A stretch of 64,000 bases of DNA from positions 11,532,001-11,596,000 of the forward strand of contig NC_080672.1 of NCBI RefSeq assembly GCF_030247195.1, given 5' to 3'. The stretch is from Topomyia yanbarensis. Lineage: Eukaryota; Arthropoda; Insecta; Diptera; Culicidae. Numbering within the stretch: the first letter of the stretch is position 1; every line of letters starts with the position of its first letter. Shown here piece after piece: positions 1 through 9,060 of this stretch. The notes below the pieces were generated by a model. It searched no databases, was not told the DNA's origin, and saw only the letters and a list, made by a program, of their open reading frames with translations. A program made the position numbers and the translations under genes.

Positions 1-1703
1 ACACGATGGTCCTCCGGCGAGAAAGGGGGTTGGGGAAAGCCCAACAAGTCGCCATGGAAAACTAACCGTTACAAACAATGCAGAAGAAAATACGAATCAG
101 AACAAGCGGCAAAGACCTACGCGACGTTTCTTCAACTACAGCATCATCAACGTACACTGCCCACACGATGGGAGACCCGACGACCCTATACGAAGCTGGA
201 AGAAGACCGTCTTGGCTGTTCGCAACGAGACATGAAAATTATCATCGGTGATATGAACGCTCAGGTAGAACGGGAGGTAATGTTTAGACTGGTAATCGGG
301 CCAAACAGCTTGCACACCGTATCGAATGACAACGGTAAACGATGCGTAAACTTCGCAGCCTCCCGAGGCATGGTAATCCGAAGTATCTTCTTTCCCCGAT
401 ATCCATAAAGCCACCTGGAGATCACCTGGCCAACGCACCGAAAGCTAAATCGATCACGACGGGCGATTCCTTGAAGTAGCACTACCCACGGAAGAACAGC
501 TGGGCGCAGTTACTCTTGAAGATGGCTGGAAGGAGATCCGTTCTGCCATAGGAAGTACTACTATAGCGGCACTAGGTACAGCGATTCCGAATCGAGGAAA
601 CGACTGGTTCGATGACGAATGTAAGCAATTAATAAAGGAGAAGAATGCAGCACCGAACGAGACAGAATGTAGAGCGATACAAACAAGCACGGAACAGGCA
701 AACCTCGGTCCTCCGGAGAAAGAAGTGCCAACAGGAGGAACGAGATCGCGAAGCGATGGTACAACTGTACCACGTAGACGACACACGGAAGTTCTACGAG
801 AAGCTGAACAGTTCGCGCAAAGGCTACGTTCCGCAAGCCGATATGTGTAGGGACTTAGACGGCAACCTTCTTACGAACGAGTGTGAGGTGATTGAGAGAT
901 GGAAGCAGGACTATGACGAGCACGTCGACGTTGAAGCAGCAGAGGACGAAGGCGGTATGGCAACGGATCCACGCGCAGAAGACGATAGGCTGCTGGCCCC
1001 TGATCTCCAAGAAGTCAAGGAGAAGATCGGCTGAAAAACAACAAAGCTGCCGTTGTAGATTAACTACCCAGCGAGCTATTAAAATACGGTGGTGATACAC
1101 TGTCTAGAGCGCTGCACTGGATAATCGCCAACATTTGGGAGGATTAGATTCTTCCGGAGGAGTGGATGGAGGGTGTCGTTTGCCCAATCTACAAAAAGGG
1201 TGACAAGTTGGATTGCTGCAACTACCGTGCGATCACACTACTTAGCACCGCCCACAAGGTCCTCTCCCAAATTCTTTGCCGCCGATTGTCACCATTTGCA
1301 AGCGACGTTGTGGGGCACTACCAAGCGGGATTCATGGGTTCCCGCGCCACCACGAACCAAATATTCACGATTCGGCAGGTTCTGCAGAAGTGCCACGAAT
1401 ACATACTTGACCACACATCATTTGTTCATCGATTTCAAATCGGCGTATGACACAATCGATCGAGATCAGCTATGGCAGATAATGCACGAGTACGGTTTTC
1501 CGGATAAGCTAACACGATTAGTCAAAGCGACGATTGATCGGGTGATGTGCGTTTTTTGAGTATCAGGGACACTCATGAGTCCCTTTGAATCTCGAAGAGG
1601 GTTACGGCAAGGTGATGGTCTATCGTGCTTGCTGTTCAACGTTGCGTTAGCAGGTGTAATAAGGAGAGTGGGGATAGACACGAGTGGCACAATCTTCACT
1701 TTC
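1..1703 (+). mobile_element. RTE-like non-LTR retrotransposon, truncated and frameshifted
   Basis: A LINE pol region read in several frames from the window edge. The endonuclease part is visible at about 130-480 (IIGDMNAQV, and IGPNSLHTVSNDNGKR followed by CVNFAASRG). The linker at about 645-1034 contains EERDREAMVQLYHVDDTRKF and QADMCRDLDGN. The reverse transcriptase runs from about 1040 to 1690 with PIYKKGDKLDCCNYRAITLL, QAGFMGSRATT, a fingers/palm FIDFKSAYDTIDRDQLW and RGLRQGDGLSCLLFN. The FADD catalytic box is absent, because homology stops near 1703. Several single-base frame changes and in-frame stops mean the copy is dead. The organisation resembles RTE-clade elements known from mosquitoes (JAM1-like); the clade is my reading of motifs and was not tested by phylogeny. 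The true 5' end lies outside the window. Confidence 0.85.
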
Positions 1704-1799
1704 TGTAAAAAATGTGGAGTTTAGTGACCTTAATAATGTGCAATTGTGACAGAATGATTTTATCGTTTTTGCAAACATGTCGTATGAAATATGCGTAAA

Positions 1800-1904
1800 C
1801 TTGTAAACGTGACAGACAGAAGCCTTGACCATATGCATTTTCTCTGACAGTCAAGCGGCCCTTAAAGCGTTGGAGTCAGTCACGTGTTCCTCTAAATTGG
1901 TTTG
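1800..1904 (+). pseudogene. LOA/I-type LINE RNase H, upstream half
   Basis: The frame reads into a LINE RNase H core with the second-Asp motif SDSQAALKAL at about 1843-1872, then SVTCSSKLV up to base 1904. It is interrupted by the BEL element starting at 1905 and resumes at 8612 in the same frame when one copy of GTTTG is removed. The region from 1704 to 1800 may belong to the same relic, but I cannot read it. Confidence 0.75.
1900..1904. repeat. BEL1 target-site duplication, left copy
   Basis: GTTTG immediately before the LTR start. It is repeated at 8612-8616. A 5-bp duplication is usual for BEL/Pao integrases. Confidence 0.9.
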
Positions 1905-2376
1905 TGTTCGGTCGTCCCCGAACGGAAAGAAATAATGAGCAAGCACCTTTTTTATGCAGGCTAAAACTATATAAATTTTTATTAAATTTGATCTTTCGCA
2001 TATAATTTTACTCTCTTACTTTCAAATTTTCCTCCCTCGCTAACTACTCTTCCGACCAGCTTTCCAACTATCTTCCTTTTCTCCTTTCTACTTCTGCTTT
2101 CCTAGGTAAGTATTATCAATTTTAAGGTAAGTATTTATAGATTATAATTTAACTTCTTTTTCCAGGTTACTCACGGTAAGTATACGGTAAGTATTCAAGT
2201 TATTCCGAAATATTTCCTATGGCAGCTTCTGGATACTCTATAGAACAAACCACATGTGAACTTTTTCGGTTTTTTGACAGGTCACACACAGACACAACGG
2301 GCGGGAGCTAGTTGCGAAAACCAAACGTCACCATCGCCCGAGGGATGCTCCGCTTGCAGGTTCAGTCGTGGTAACA
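1905..2376 (-). repeat. BEL1 3' LTR
   Basis: 472 bp, TG...CA. On the element strand it encodes the last 15 codons and the stop of the polyprotein (2328-2376). An AATAAA on the element strand at 1978-1983 is a possible poly(A) signal. On the opposite strand it holds TATATAAA (1968-1975) and an array of splice-donor-like motifs, described separately. Confidence 0.95.
2061..2194 (+). promoter_or_regulatory. Antisense splice-site array in the BEL1 3' LTR
   Basis: On the plus strand, opposite to the element, a pyrimidine tract (2061-2103) ends in AG joined directly to GTAAGTAT, the layout of a recursive-splicing ratchet point. GGTAAGTAT occurs four times, at 2105-2113, 2126-2134, 2175-2183 and 2186-2194. 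A second acceptor-like CTTTTTCCAG ends at 2165 and a third, TTTTTTGACAG, at 2280. The motifs are direct observations. Use in splicing is inference. Confidence 0.6.
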
Positions 2377-5300
2377 GACCCCGGCCCGTAACATCCGGCG
2401 TTGCTTCTTGTTCCGGATTTACCTTCACCTATCTCCATTACCGCAATGTTAACCGCTCCCCGGCGATGTAGCTTCCCGTCTGTTGTCCTCACGCTGACTT
2501 GTCTAATGGTCCCGTCTGTTCCCGGAAACACTTCTACTATCTTCCCACGCCTCCAATTCTTCCGAATTTTCCCCTCCACCAGAAAAACTAAATCCCCAAC
2601 ACTCAACTGTCGCTTATCGTCAAACCATTTGCTGCGTTTGTTGATCGTAGGTAGATACTCGGTGATCCACCGCTCCCACATACGGTCGCTTAGGTACTGG
2701 GCACGTTTGTAAACGTTTCGTAGAGCCTCCGCTGCACTCACTGGCTCCACCTGGAGATCCGCACTGGTCACTGCACCTCGCAGAAAATGGTTTGGCGTTA
2801 GTGCTTCCTCGCCTGCGGGTTCCTGAGGCTTGTACGTGAGTGGACGCGTGTTAATCATATCAGCTGCTTCTGCTACTGTTGTTTTCAGGATTTCATCAGT
2901 GAGCTTCCTTCCGTCATCCAGCGCTTTCATCGATTCCTTTACAGACCGCACCATCCGTTCCCAAACACCGCCCATGTGCGGGGTGCCGGGGGGATTGAAA
3001 TACCAGGCAGTAGTTGAACTGATGAATTCCTCGGCGCACTTTCTGTTGATTTGTAGTTTGGCCTTTACCATTTCGTTCCACGCTCCTCGAAAACAAGTCG
3101 CATTGTCGGAGAATATCTCTTCTGGCTTCCCATACCTACTGGCAAATCTGCTTAGTGCCATGAGACACGACTGCGTTGAAAGTGAATGCACCACTTCTAG
3201 GTGCACTGCGCGCACCGCTAAGCAAGTGAAAACGGCGACCCACCTTTTTTCCTTTCGGCGTCCAACTGTCACCTCCACAGGGCCCAAGTAATCCACGCCG
3301 ACAGAGTTGAAGGGGCGTTTTCCAGGCGTAACACGCTGAACCGGCAGTGGTGCCATGCGCGGAGTATGTGGAACGCACCGATGCACTTTGCACCATACGC
3401 ATTCACCGGCTACTCTAGAGACTGCTGCACGAAGGTTCGGGATTTCAAACTTCTTCCGTATCTCGTTGAACACTGTCTCTCTATTCGCATGTCCAAACTG
3501 CTCGTGATAATACTGGATGATTTTCTTCGTTACGGTATGAAAACGGCTCAAGATAACAGGATACCTCTGATTGAAGGACATTGCTTCCGCATTCACCAGT
3601 CGACCATCTACTCGTAGCACGCCATCTTCGTCGAGCGTCGGCGCATATTTGTATAGGGCACTTCTTTTCGGGATTCGTTCTGCTTTCTGGCCAGGGGCTA
3701 ACTGTAGGTTACTCGTCAGCACGCTCATCTCATCGGGGAAACTGTTCCATTGTGCTTGTTTCCACAAAATTTTCTCCGCCTCCAGTAGTTCGTTTTTCTG
3801 CAACGGTGTTTGTACTGCGGGGTGTGCAGTCTTCAGCATTAATTGTTGATTCGTCGTTGCCTTTGCTGTGAGTATCGGCAACCCTTTTTGTTTGCGCTTG
3901 CAATTTCCGATAAAACGCAACACTGTGGCGGTCACTCTCAGCAGCCTATTCCATCTCGAAATCGCCTCAATCTTTATGACTTCATGAAACAGAACAACTC
4001 TTCTGGCATCTTCGTCGGTTTCTCCGGAAGGAAACTGTGATGATGGCCACTGGCATTCGGGAAGTAGCAAGGAGGAAGGACCCAGAAACCATGCACCGTC
4101 GCTTTGTAACGGCGGACCGCGACCCCACTTGGTCAGTACGTCGGCTATGTTTAGTTTAGTCGGTATCCAACGCCAATCCACTACCTGAGTCAAGTCCAAA
4201 ATCTCTCCCACCCTAAATGCCACAAATTGCTTATATTTGTACTGATCCGACTGGAGCCAAGAACAAACCGTGCGAGAATCAGTCCAAAGAACGCAGCGCG
4301 AAATGTGCAGCGTAAGCATTCGCTCAATCGTTCGATACATCCGGGCACCGAGAACCGCTGCCATAAGTTCTAGTCGAGGAATTGATTGCCGTTTGAGTGG
4401 AGCCACCTTTGCCCGAGACATAACTAAACTGCATTGAATCCTGCCTTTGATAAGCACACGTAGATAGGCCACACACCCGTAAGCATGCTCACTAGCGTCC
4501 GTAAAGATGTGGAGCTCGAGCGACTCGATCTCCGTCGATACAGCGTTCCCGATATAGCAGCGTGGAATCCGGATGGCTTCGACCTCGGGCAGCAAATCAA
4601 CCCAGCGTTTCCACAGCTTCCAGCTTTCGTCGTCCATAACTGCGTCCCAATCACAGCCCTTTCGCCACAGATGTTGCAGAACAATTTTCCCGTGAATCGT
4701 GAATAATGACAGCAGCCCCAGAGGATCGAAGAACCCCATAACGCAGCTCATAGCAATTCTTTTCGTCGGTCGCTTGCCACCATGTAAATATTGATCGACC
4801 TCTTGGCGCTGTCTCGTAGAAAACGAAAATTCGTCGAGGATAGGGTTCCAAACTAGGCCTAACACTCGTTCTCGCAATGTCTCCTTGTCTTGGTTGAAAT
4901 GAACTGCCATGACCGGTTTGTCTTCGCCCAAACTTCGTAATACCTCTGGAGAATTCGAAACCCAGTTCCGGATTTCAAAGCCCCCGTTCTTGTGCACAAG
5001 CTTCACCTGTTTCGCCCTCTGCACTGCTTCTTGGATTGTGTCGACACTGTCGAAATAATCATCGACGTAATGCCGATTGATTATAGCATCGGCTGCTTCA
5101 GGGTACTGACTTGCATGCTCCTCGGCGTTCCGATTTTTTACGAATTGGGCGGAACTCGGCGAGCAGGTCGACCCAAATGTAGCTACGTCCATCACATAAA
5201 CTTTAGGATCCTCTTCGGGATTGGATCGAAAGAGAAATCGCTGGGCTTGACGATCTTCCTTGATAATCTTCAGCTGATGAAACATTTCCTTGAGATCGCC

Positions 5301-8096
5301 CCCGAATGCGATTCTCCGCTCACGGAACCCGATAATTACTGCCACTAACGGTACGAGTAGATCCGGTCCCTTCAGTAGCTTGCTATTAAGCGAAACACCT
5401 TGCACCGTCGCCGCAGCATCCCAGACGATACGCACCTTTCCCGGTTTCTTCGGTTCCAGCACGACATTTATCGGCAAGTACCACGCTTTCCCTGCTTCGG
5501 TATTCTCCAGCTCCTCTTTTGTGGCCAAGTGAGCGTATCCCTTCTCCACATATTCCTCGATTTGCATTCGCACTTTCGTGTATAATTCCGGATTTTTCAT
5601 TAACTTCCGCTCCAGCTGCAAATTTCTCCTCAGCGCCATCTGAATACTCTCCGGAAATTGCGGTTTGTTCTCCTTCCAAAGCAAACCGGTCTGGAACCGT
5701 TCTCCGATGCGTTTCGTGGTCCGCTCCATAATCTCCATCGCTCTTTTGTCCTCTGCAGATTCTTGGGCCGTTGCTACCACTGATTCCTCTAATGCATAGT
5801 GGCTTTTCAGTAAACCATGTATGTCTTCGTTGGTTACATCGTGATGCAAGCATACGTATCCTCTCTCTGTAGTATGGCTTGCTTGATTCGGACCATATAC
5901 TGTCCATCCGAGTTTGCAACGGACGGCAATCGGGTCAGCGACGGTACCTATCTTCACTTCCATGGGCGCGAAAGCATGAACATTGTTGAGACCGATAAGA
6001 AGCTCTGGCTGGCCTTCATAAGATGCGATCGGCAGATCGCTCATGTATTGATAGCGGGCTGAAAGTACTGCAGCATCCAATTTCTGATGTGGCAGCATTA
6101 ACTTGCCCACAGTGCGAACCGTTCTGAGCAACATTTTTTCTCCAACACCAACTGCTGAAGCCCACACATTCATTTTTCTTGAGTTCTTCTCAGTACGTGA
6201 ATAGTCGGCAGTCCATTTGATTGTAAGCTTTTCTTCGGCCCCGACAATACCCAATCTATCGGCTAGCTTACCTTCGATCAATGTGACGGAAGCACCTTCG
6301 TCTAAAAATGCCAAAACCGTCAGCGTCCGATCCCTACCATGTAGTTGTATGGGAATTATCCGAAACAGCAGGGGGTTGCACGAGTGAATGTGTGCACTAA
6401 TACCCACCGTACTGACCGGGTGAATGAGCGGATTGTGTGCCTCCTTACAGGAGCCAACGTTGCAACGAAACTTGAACCGGCATTGTCCTCCGTGTTCTCC
6501 GAGGCATAGCTTGCATAGCTTATCGCGGGTCACCATTGCTACGCGCTCGGCGTGTGACCAGTTCTTGAAATCCTGACAAAACCGCAATCGGTGGTCGGTA
6601 CGCTGGCACACTTTGCATGGTTTCAACCCTAATCGGTGGCTGACGACTGTATTCGAATTTCCTTCCTCGGCGTGACTGAATACTGCTCCTTTCTCTTTTC
6701 GCTTTCGACCGGAATGTTCGCCTGAGAATCTCGTCTCCGTGGTACGCTCGATGTCCACTTCTGCTTCCCGCGCGTCATCCGCAATTCGTAGGAGAAAGTC
6801 CGTAACTGTACGAAGAGAAATCTTTCTTCCCTCTCGAGCTCGTTTGATATCAGCCCACTGTCTTTTCTCCGCATCCGGAAGCTTTTTTATCAGGCCCTGT
6901 ATAAGCAACGGGTTCTTCAGATGCTCCTTAAGGTCCGCTGCTTCCACGTGATCGCAAAGCTGCTCTACTACGTTGGCGAACGGAATGAACCCTTTCAGAT
7001 TCTTCGGTGCCGGCAATTCTTTAACGCGTTCCAACAGACGATCTAGTAATTGCTCGGGACGACCAAAGTGTTGGCGAAGCTTCTCAATAACACGAGGGAC
7101 CGATTTCGGAAGAAGCAGTTGTCCTCGTACAAGCTCCAGTGCGTCGCCCCTTAGGCATTGTTGCAGACGTGCTAAATTGTCGACATCGCTAAACCCGCAC
7201 GCCTTTGTAGAAGAGTTATACGCCGCATAAAACAGTGGCCAATCATCCGGCTTTCCCGAAAATAGAGGAAGGTGTTTACCGATCCCGTGCCTGGCAGCAA
7301 GTTGGCCCTTTGTTGGTCTGGAACCCTGCTTAACCTTCTCGTCCGGTTCCTTATCAGTTTCTTCCTCCGAACTGGAACTCTCCTCCGTATCATCCATTTC
7401 CGACTCAACACAAATACCCGTCTTTCCCGCCGGAGCTAGTAGCGGTGTACTTTGACTCTTAACGGTAATCGGTTGGGAATGTTTCTGTGGCCGTTCCATT
7501 TTCATTGTGTCCAACTGATTATCCACAGTTGACATCTGCTCCCGAAAATCTTTTTCCAGTTTCTGAACTCGCTTCAGGTGCTCGTGTTTTACCTGCAGCT
7601 GCAGCTGGTTTTCGCGCTCTAGTTCTGCTAGCTCGAAACAGCGCCACTCTTCCTCTAGCTGCATTTGCTTTCGGCGCAGTGCTTGTTCCTGCAGGAACTT
7701 CTTCTTTTTCATTGCGGCCTGAAACTCTAGCTGCTTCTCTTTCACCAGCATCTGTTTGTCCCAGTCCGCCTCGAGCCGCCGCTGTTCTTCTTCCATGGCC
7801 TTTATTTGTTCATCTGCGGACGGCACTGTGGACGATTTGACACTTCCGGCATCCGATTCATCTGCCGTCGATTGAGGATTTGCGTCCTTCTTCGTGCGCT
7901 TTTTGGCTGCCGCCACACAAACTGCATTATCGCAGAACCATTTTTTCTTCCTCTTAACGGTATCGGTTACACCCGCGCAAGCGTAATCATACCAATTGTT
8001 GCAGTGGTCGCATGCAACCATTCCACCTAGTTCCCTTGGAGCTAATCCGCACTTGCCGCACGGTGTGGTAGTGTAGTCTAATTCCTGGTCGCTCAT
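2328..8096 (-). CDS. BEL/Pao Gag-Pol polyprotein (1922 aa), intact
   Basis: A single frame for the capsid and all enzymes needed for retrotransposition. The start is the first in-frame ATG (8096, A at -3); the frame stays open upstream into the LTR without another ATG. Domains in order: a PHD-like zinc finger (residues about 13-60; CGKC, CDHC, WFCDNAVC); a charged coiled coil (about 95-205); an acidic Ser/Glu stretch; a DUF1759 Gag domain (about 275-425); Cys/His knuckles (494-556); an aspartic protease (LDEGAS, D599); RT (about 840-1060; GGDLKEMFH with D934, YVDD at 1010-1013); RNase H (D1200, E1243, D1273, D1319); an HHCC finger (H1531, H1536, C1566, C1569); an integrase (D1602, D1664, E1713); and a C-terminal BEL domain. 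No stop or frameshift. The stop lies inside the 3' LTR. The PHD-like finger has Asp where His is expected. Confidence 0.95.
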   Translation of the reverse strand: MSDQELDYTTTPCGKCGLAPRELGGMVACDHCNNWYDYACAGVTDTVKRKKKWFCDNAVCVAAAKKRTKKDANPQSTADESDAGSVKSSTVPSADEQIKAMEEEQRRLEADWDKQMLVKEKQLEFQAAMKKKKFLQEQALRRKQMQLEEEWRCFELAELERENQLQLQVKHEHLKRVQKLEKDFREQMSTVDNQLDTMKMERPQKHSQPITVKSQSTPLLAPAGKTGICVESEMDDTEESSSSEEETDKEPDEKVKQGSRPTKGQLAARHGIGKHLPLFSGKPDDWPLFYAAYNSSTKACGFSDVDNLARLQQCLRGDALELVRGQLLLPKSVPRVIEKLRQHFGRPEQLLDRLLERVKELPAPKNLKGFIPFANVVEQLCDHVEAADLKEHLKNPLLIQGLIKKLPDAEKRQWADIKRAREGRKISLRTVTDFLLRIADDAREAEVDIERTTETRFSGEHSGRKRKEKGAVFSHAEEGNSNTVVSHRLGLKPCKVCQRTDHRLRFCQDFKNWSHAERVAMVTRDKLCKLCLGEHGGQCRFKFRCNVGSCKEAHNPLIHPVSTVGISAHIHSCNPLLFRIIPIQLHGRDRTLTVLAFLDEGASVTLIEGKLADRLGIVGAEEKLTIKWTADYSRTEKNSRKMNVWASAVGVGEKMLLRTVRTVGKLMLPHQKLDAAVLSARYQYMSDLPIASYEGQPELLIGLNNVHAFAPMEVKIGTVADPIAVRCKLGWTVYGPNQASHTTERGYVCLHHDVTNEDIHGLLKSHYALEESVVATAQESAEDKRAMEIMERTTKRIGERFQTGLLWKENKPQFPESIQMALRRNLQLERKLMKNPELYTKVRMQIEEYVEKGYAHLATKEELENTEAGKAWYLPINVVLEPKKPGKVRIVWDAAATVQGVSLNSKLLKGPDLLVPLVAVIIGFRERRIAFGGDLKEMFHQLKIIKEDRQAQRFLFRSNPEEDPKVYVMDVATFGSTCSPSSAQFVKNRNAEEHASQYPEAADAIINRHYVDDYFDSVDTIQEAVQRAKQVKLVHKNGGFEIRNWVSNSPEVLRSLGEDKPVMAVHFNQDKETLRERVLGLVWNPILDEFSFSTRQRQEVDQYLHGGKRPTKRIAMSCVMGFFDPLGLLSLFTIHGKIVLQHLWRKGCDWDAVMDDESWKLWKRWVDLLPEVEAIRIPRCYIGNAVSTEIESLELHIFTDASEHAYGCVAYLRVLIKGRIQCSLVMSRAKVAPLKRQSIPRLELMAAVLGARMYRTIERMLTLHISRCVLWTDSRTVCSWLQSDQYKYKQFVAFRVGEILDLTQVVDWRWIPTKLNIADVLTKWGRGPPLQSDGAWFLGPSSLLLPECQWPSSQFPSGETDEDARRVVLFHEVIKIEAISRWNRLLRVTATVLRFIGNCKRKQKGLPILTAKATTNQQLMLKTAHPAVQTPLQKNELLEAEKILWKQAQWNSFPDEMSVLTSNLQLAPGQKAERIPKRSALYKYAPTLDEDGVLRVDGRLVNAEAMSFNQRYPVILSRFHTVTKKIIQYYHEQFGHANRETVFNEIRKKFEIPNLRAAVSRVAGECVWCKVHRCVPHTPRMAPLPVQRVTPGKRPFNSVGVDYLGPVEVTVGRRKEKRWVAVFTCLAVRAVHLEVVHSLSTQSCLMALSRFASRYGKPEEIFSDNATCFRGAWNEMVKAKLQINRKCAEEFISSTTAWYFNPPGTPHMGGVWERMVRSVKESMKALDDGRKLTDEILKTTVAEAADMINTRPLTYKPQEPAGEEALTPNHFLRGAVTSADLQVEPVSAAEALRNVYKRAQYLSDRMWERWITEYLPTINKRSKWFDDKRQLSVGDLVFLVEGKIRKNWRRGKIVEVFPGTDGTIRQVSVRTTDGKLHRRGAVNIAVMEIGEGKSGTRSNAGCYGPGSVTTTEPASGASLGRW

Positions 8097-8139
8097 CGTG
8101 CCGTGGGTGAGGTGCGATCCAAACTTTGAAATTTTAGTT

Positions 8140-8611
8140 TGTTCGGTCGTCCCCGAACGGAAAGAAATAATGAGCAAGCACCTTTTTTATGCAGGCTAAA
8201 ACTATATAAATTTTTATTAAATTTGATCTTTCGCATATAATTTTACTCTCTTACTTTCAAATTTTCCTCCCTCGCTAACTACTCTTCCGACCAGCTTTCC
8301 AACTATCTTCCTTTTCTCCTTTCTACTTCTGCTTTCCTAGGTAAGTATTATCAATTTTAAGGTAAGTATTTATAGATTATAATTTAACTTCTTTTTCCAG
8401 GTTACTCACGGTAAGTATACGGTAAGTATTCAAGTTATTCCGAAATATTTCCTATGGCAGCTTCTGGATACTCTATAGAACAAACCACATGTGAACTTTT
8501 TCGGTTTTTTGACAGGTCACACACAGACACAACGGGCGGGAGCTAGTTGCGAAAACCAAACGTCACCATCGCCCGAGGGATGCTCCGCTTGCAGGTTCAG
8601 TCGTGGTAACA
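8140..8611 (-). repeat. BEL1 5' LTR
   Basis: 472 bp, matching the 3' LTR at every base I compared, offset 6235. It should contain the promoter for the polyprotein that starts at 8096, 44 bp beyond its inner boundary. Confidence 0.95.
8296..8429 (+). promoter_or_regulatory. Antisense splice-site array in the BEL1 5' LTR
   Basis: The same array as in the other LTR: AG|GT junction at 8340/8341, with GGTAAGTAT at 8340, 8361, 8410 and 8421. The element therefore carries eight strong antisense donor-like motifs. Confidence 0.6.
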
Positions 8612-8616
8612 GTTTG
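8612..8616. repeat. BEL1 target-site duplication, right copy
   Basis: GTTTG immediately after the LTR end. Removing the element and one copy restores the LINE frame at the junction. Confidence 0.9.
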
Positions 8617-9060
8617 GGAATGCATTCAGTTGCTATAGCAGGTGGCTAGAAATAGCACGGTGAATCTTTTTTGGGTACCTAGTCACTGTGGAATTGAAGG
8701 AAATGAAAAAGCAGACTTACTACCAAGAAACGGATCTTCAAAATTATTCCAAGGACCTGAACCATTTTGTGGGGTCTCAGAATGCACCATAAAAATGGAA
8801 TTGAAGAACTGGAAAAGATCAACTATAGATAACATTTGGAGAAATACTACTACCGCCCGACAATCTAAAAGACTTACTTCACCAAATAAAATTATAACTC
8901 AGCGACTGTTTAGTATATCTAGAAAAGATTTAAGTACTTTCAGCGGTTTAGTAACAGTGCACTGCCCGAATAAATATCATCTTAAGCAGCTAGGCAAAAT
9001 AGAAGATGATACCTAGATAGGGAGACCTCAGAACATTTAATGTGTACTTTTCCACAAAAT
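8612..9060 (+). pseudogene. LOA/I-type LINE RNase H, downstream half and C-terminus
   Basis: This is the continuation of the RNase H interrupted at 1904. It shows FWVPSHCGIEGNEKADLL (the last catalytic region, HCGIEGNEKAD), then GPEPFCGVSECTIKMELKNW and, near 9020-9050, TSEHLMCTFP, which matches the Cys/His-type tail found after RNase H in I/LOA-like LINEs. There is a stop just inside the right junction and a frame break near 9005, so the copy is non-functional. The family differs from the LOA-like element at 61731-63759, because the two sequences differ throughout. Confidence 0.75.

Larger units (their letters stand above)
1905..8611 (-). mobile_element. Complete BEL/Pao LTR retrotransposon (BEL1), apparently intact
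   Basis: A 6707-bp element oriented on the minus strand. The terminal repeats (1905-2376 and 8140-8611) are each 472 bp, begin TG and end CA, and I found no difference between them. The flanks carry the 5-bp target duplication GTTTG (1900-1904 and 8612-8616). One gag-pol frame spans almost all the internal region, and no env-like frame is present. Identical LTRs plus an undisturbed frame of more than 1900 codons indicate a very recent insertion. The insertion split an older LINE RNase H. A TGG trinucleotide that could begin a primer-binding site lies 17-19 bases inside the 5' LTR boundary (minus strand, 8106-8121), but I could not assign a tRNA. A short G-rich tract precedes the 3' LTR. Confidence 0.95.

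Noticed and set aside
1968..1975. TATATAAA as the promoter TATA box of BEL1
   Set aside because: It reads on the strand opposite to the polyprotein. On the element strand this position is near the LTR's 3' end, next to the AATAAA.
2328..2700. An env-like gene in BEL1 between integrase and the 3' LTR
   Set aside because: The integrase C-terminal domain runs straight into the LTR. There is no room for another frame and no signal or membrane segment.
8097..8177. A longer N-terminus for the BEL1 polyprotein starting inside the LTR
   Set aside because: The frame is open there, but the codon at 8177 is TTG and no ATG occurs before 8096.
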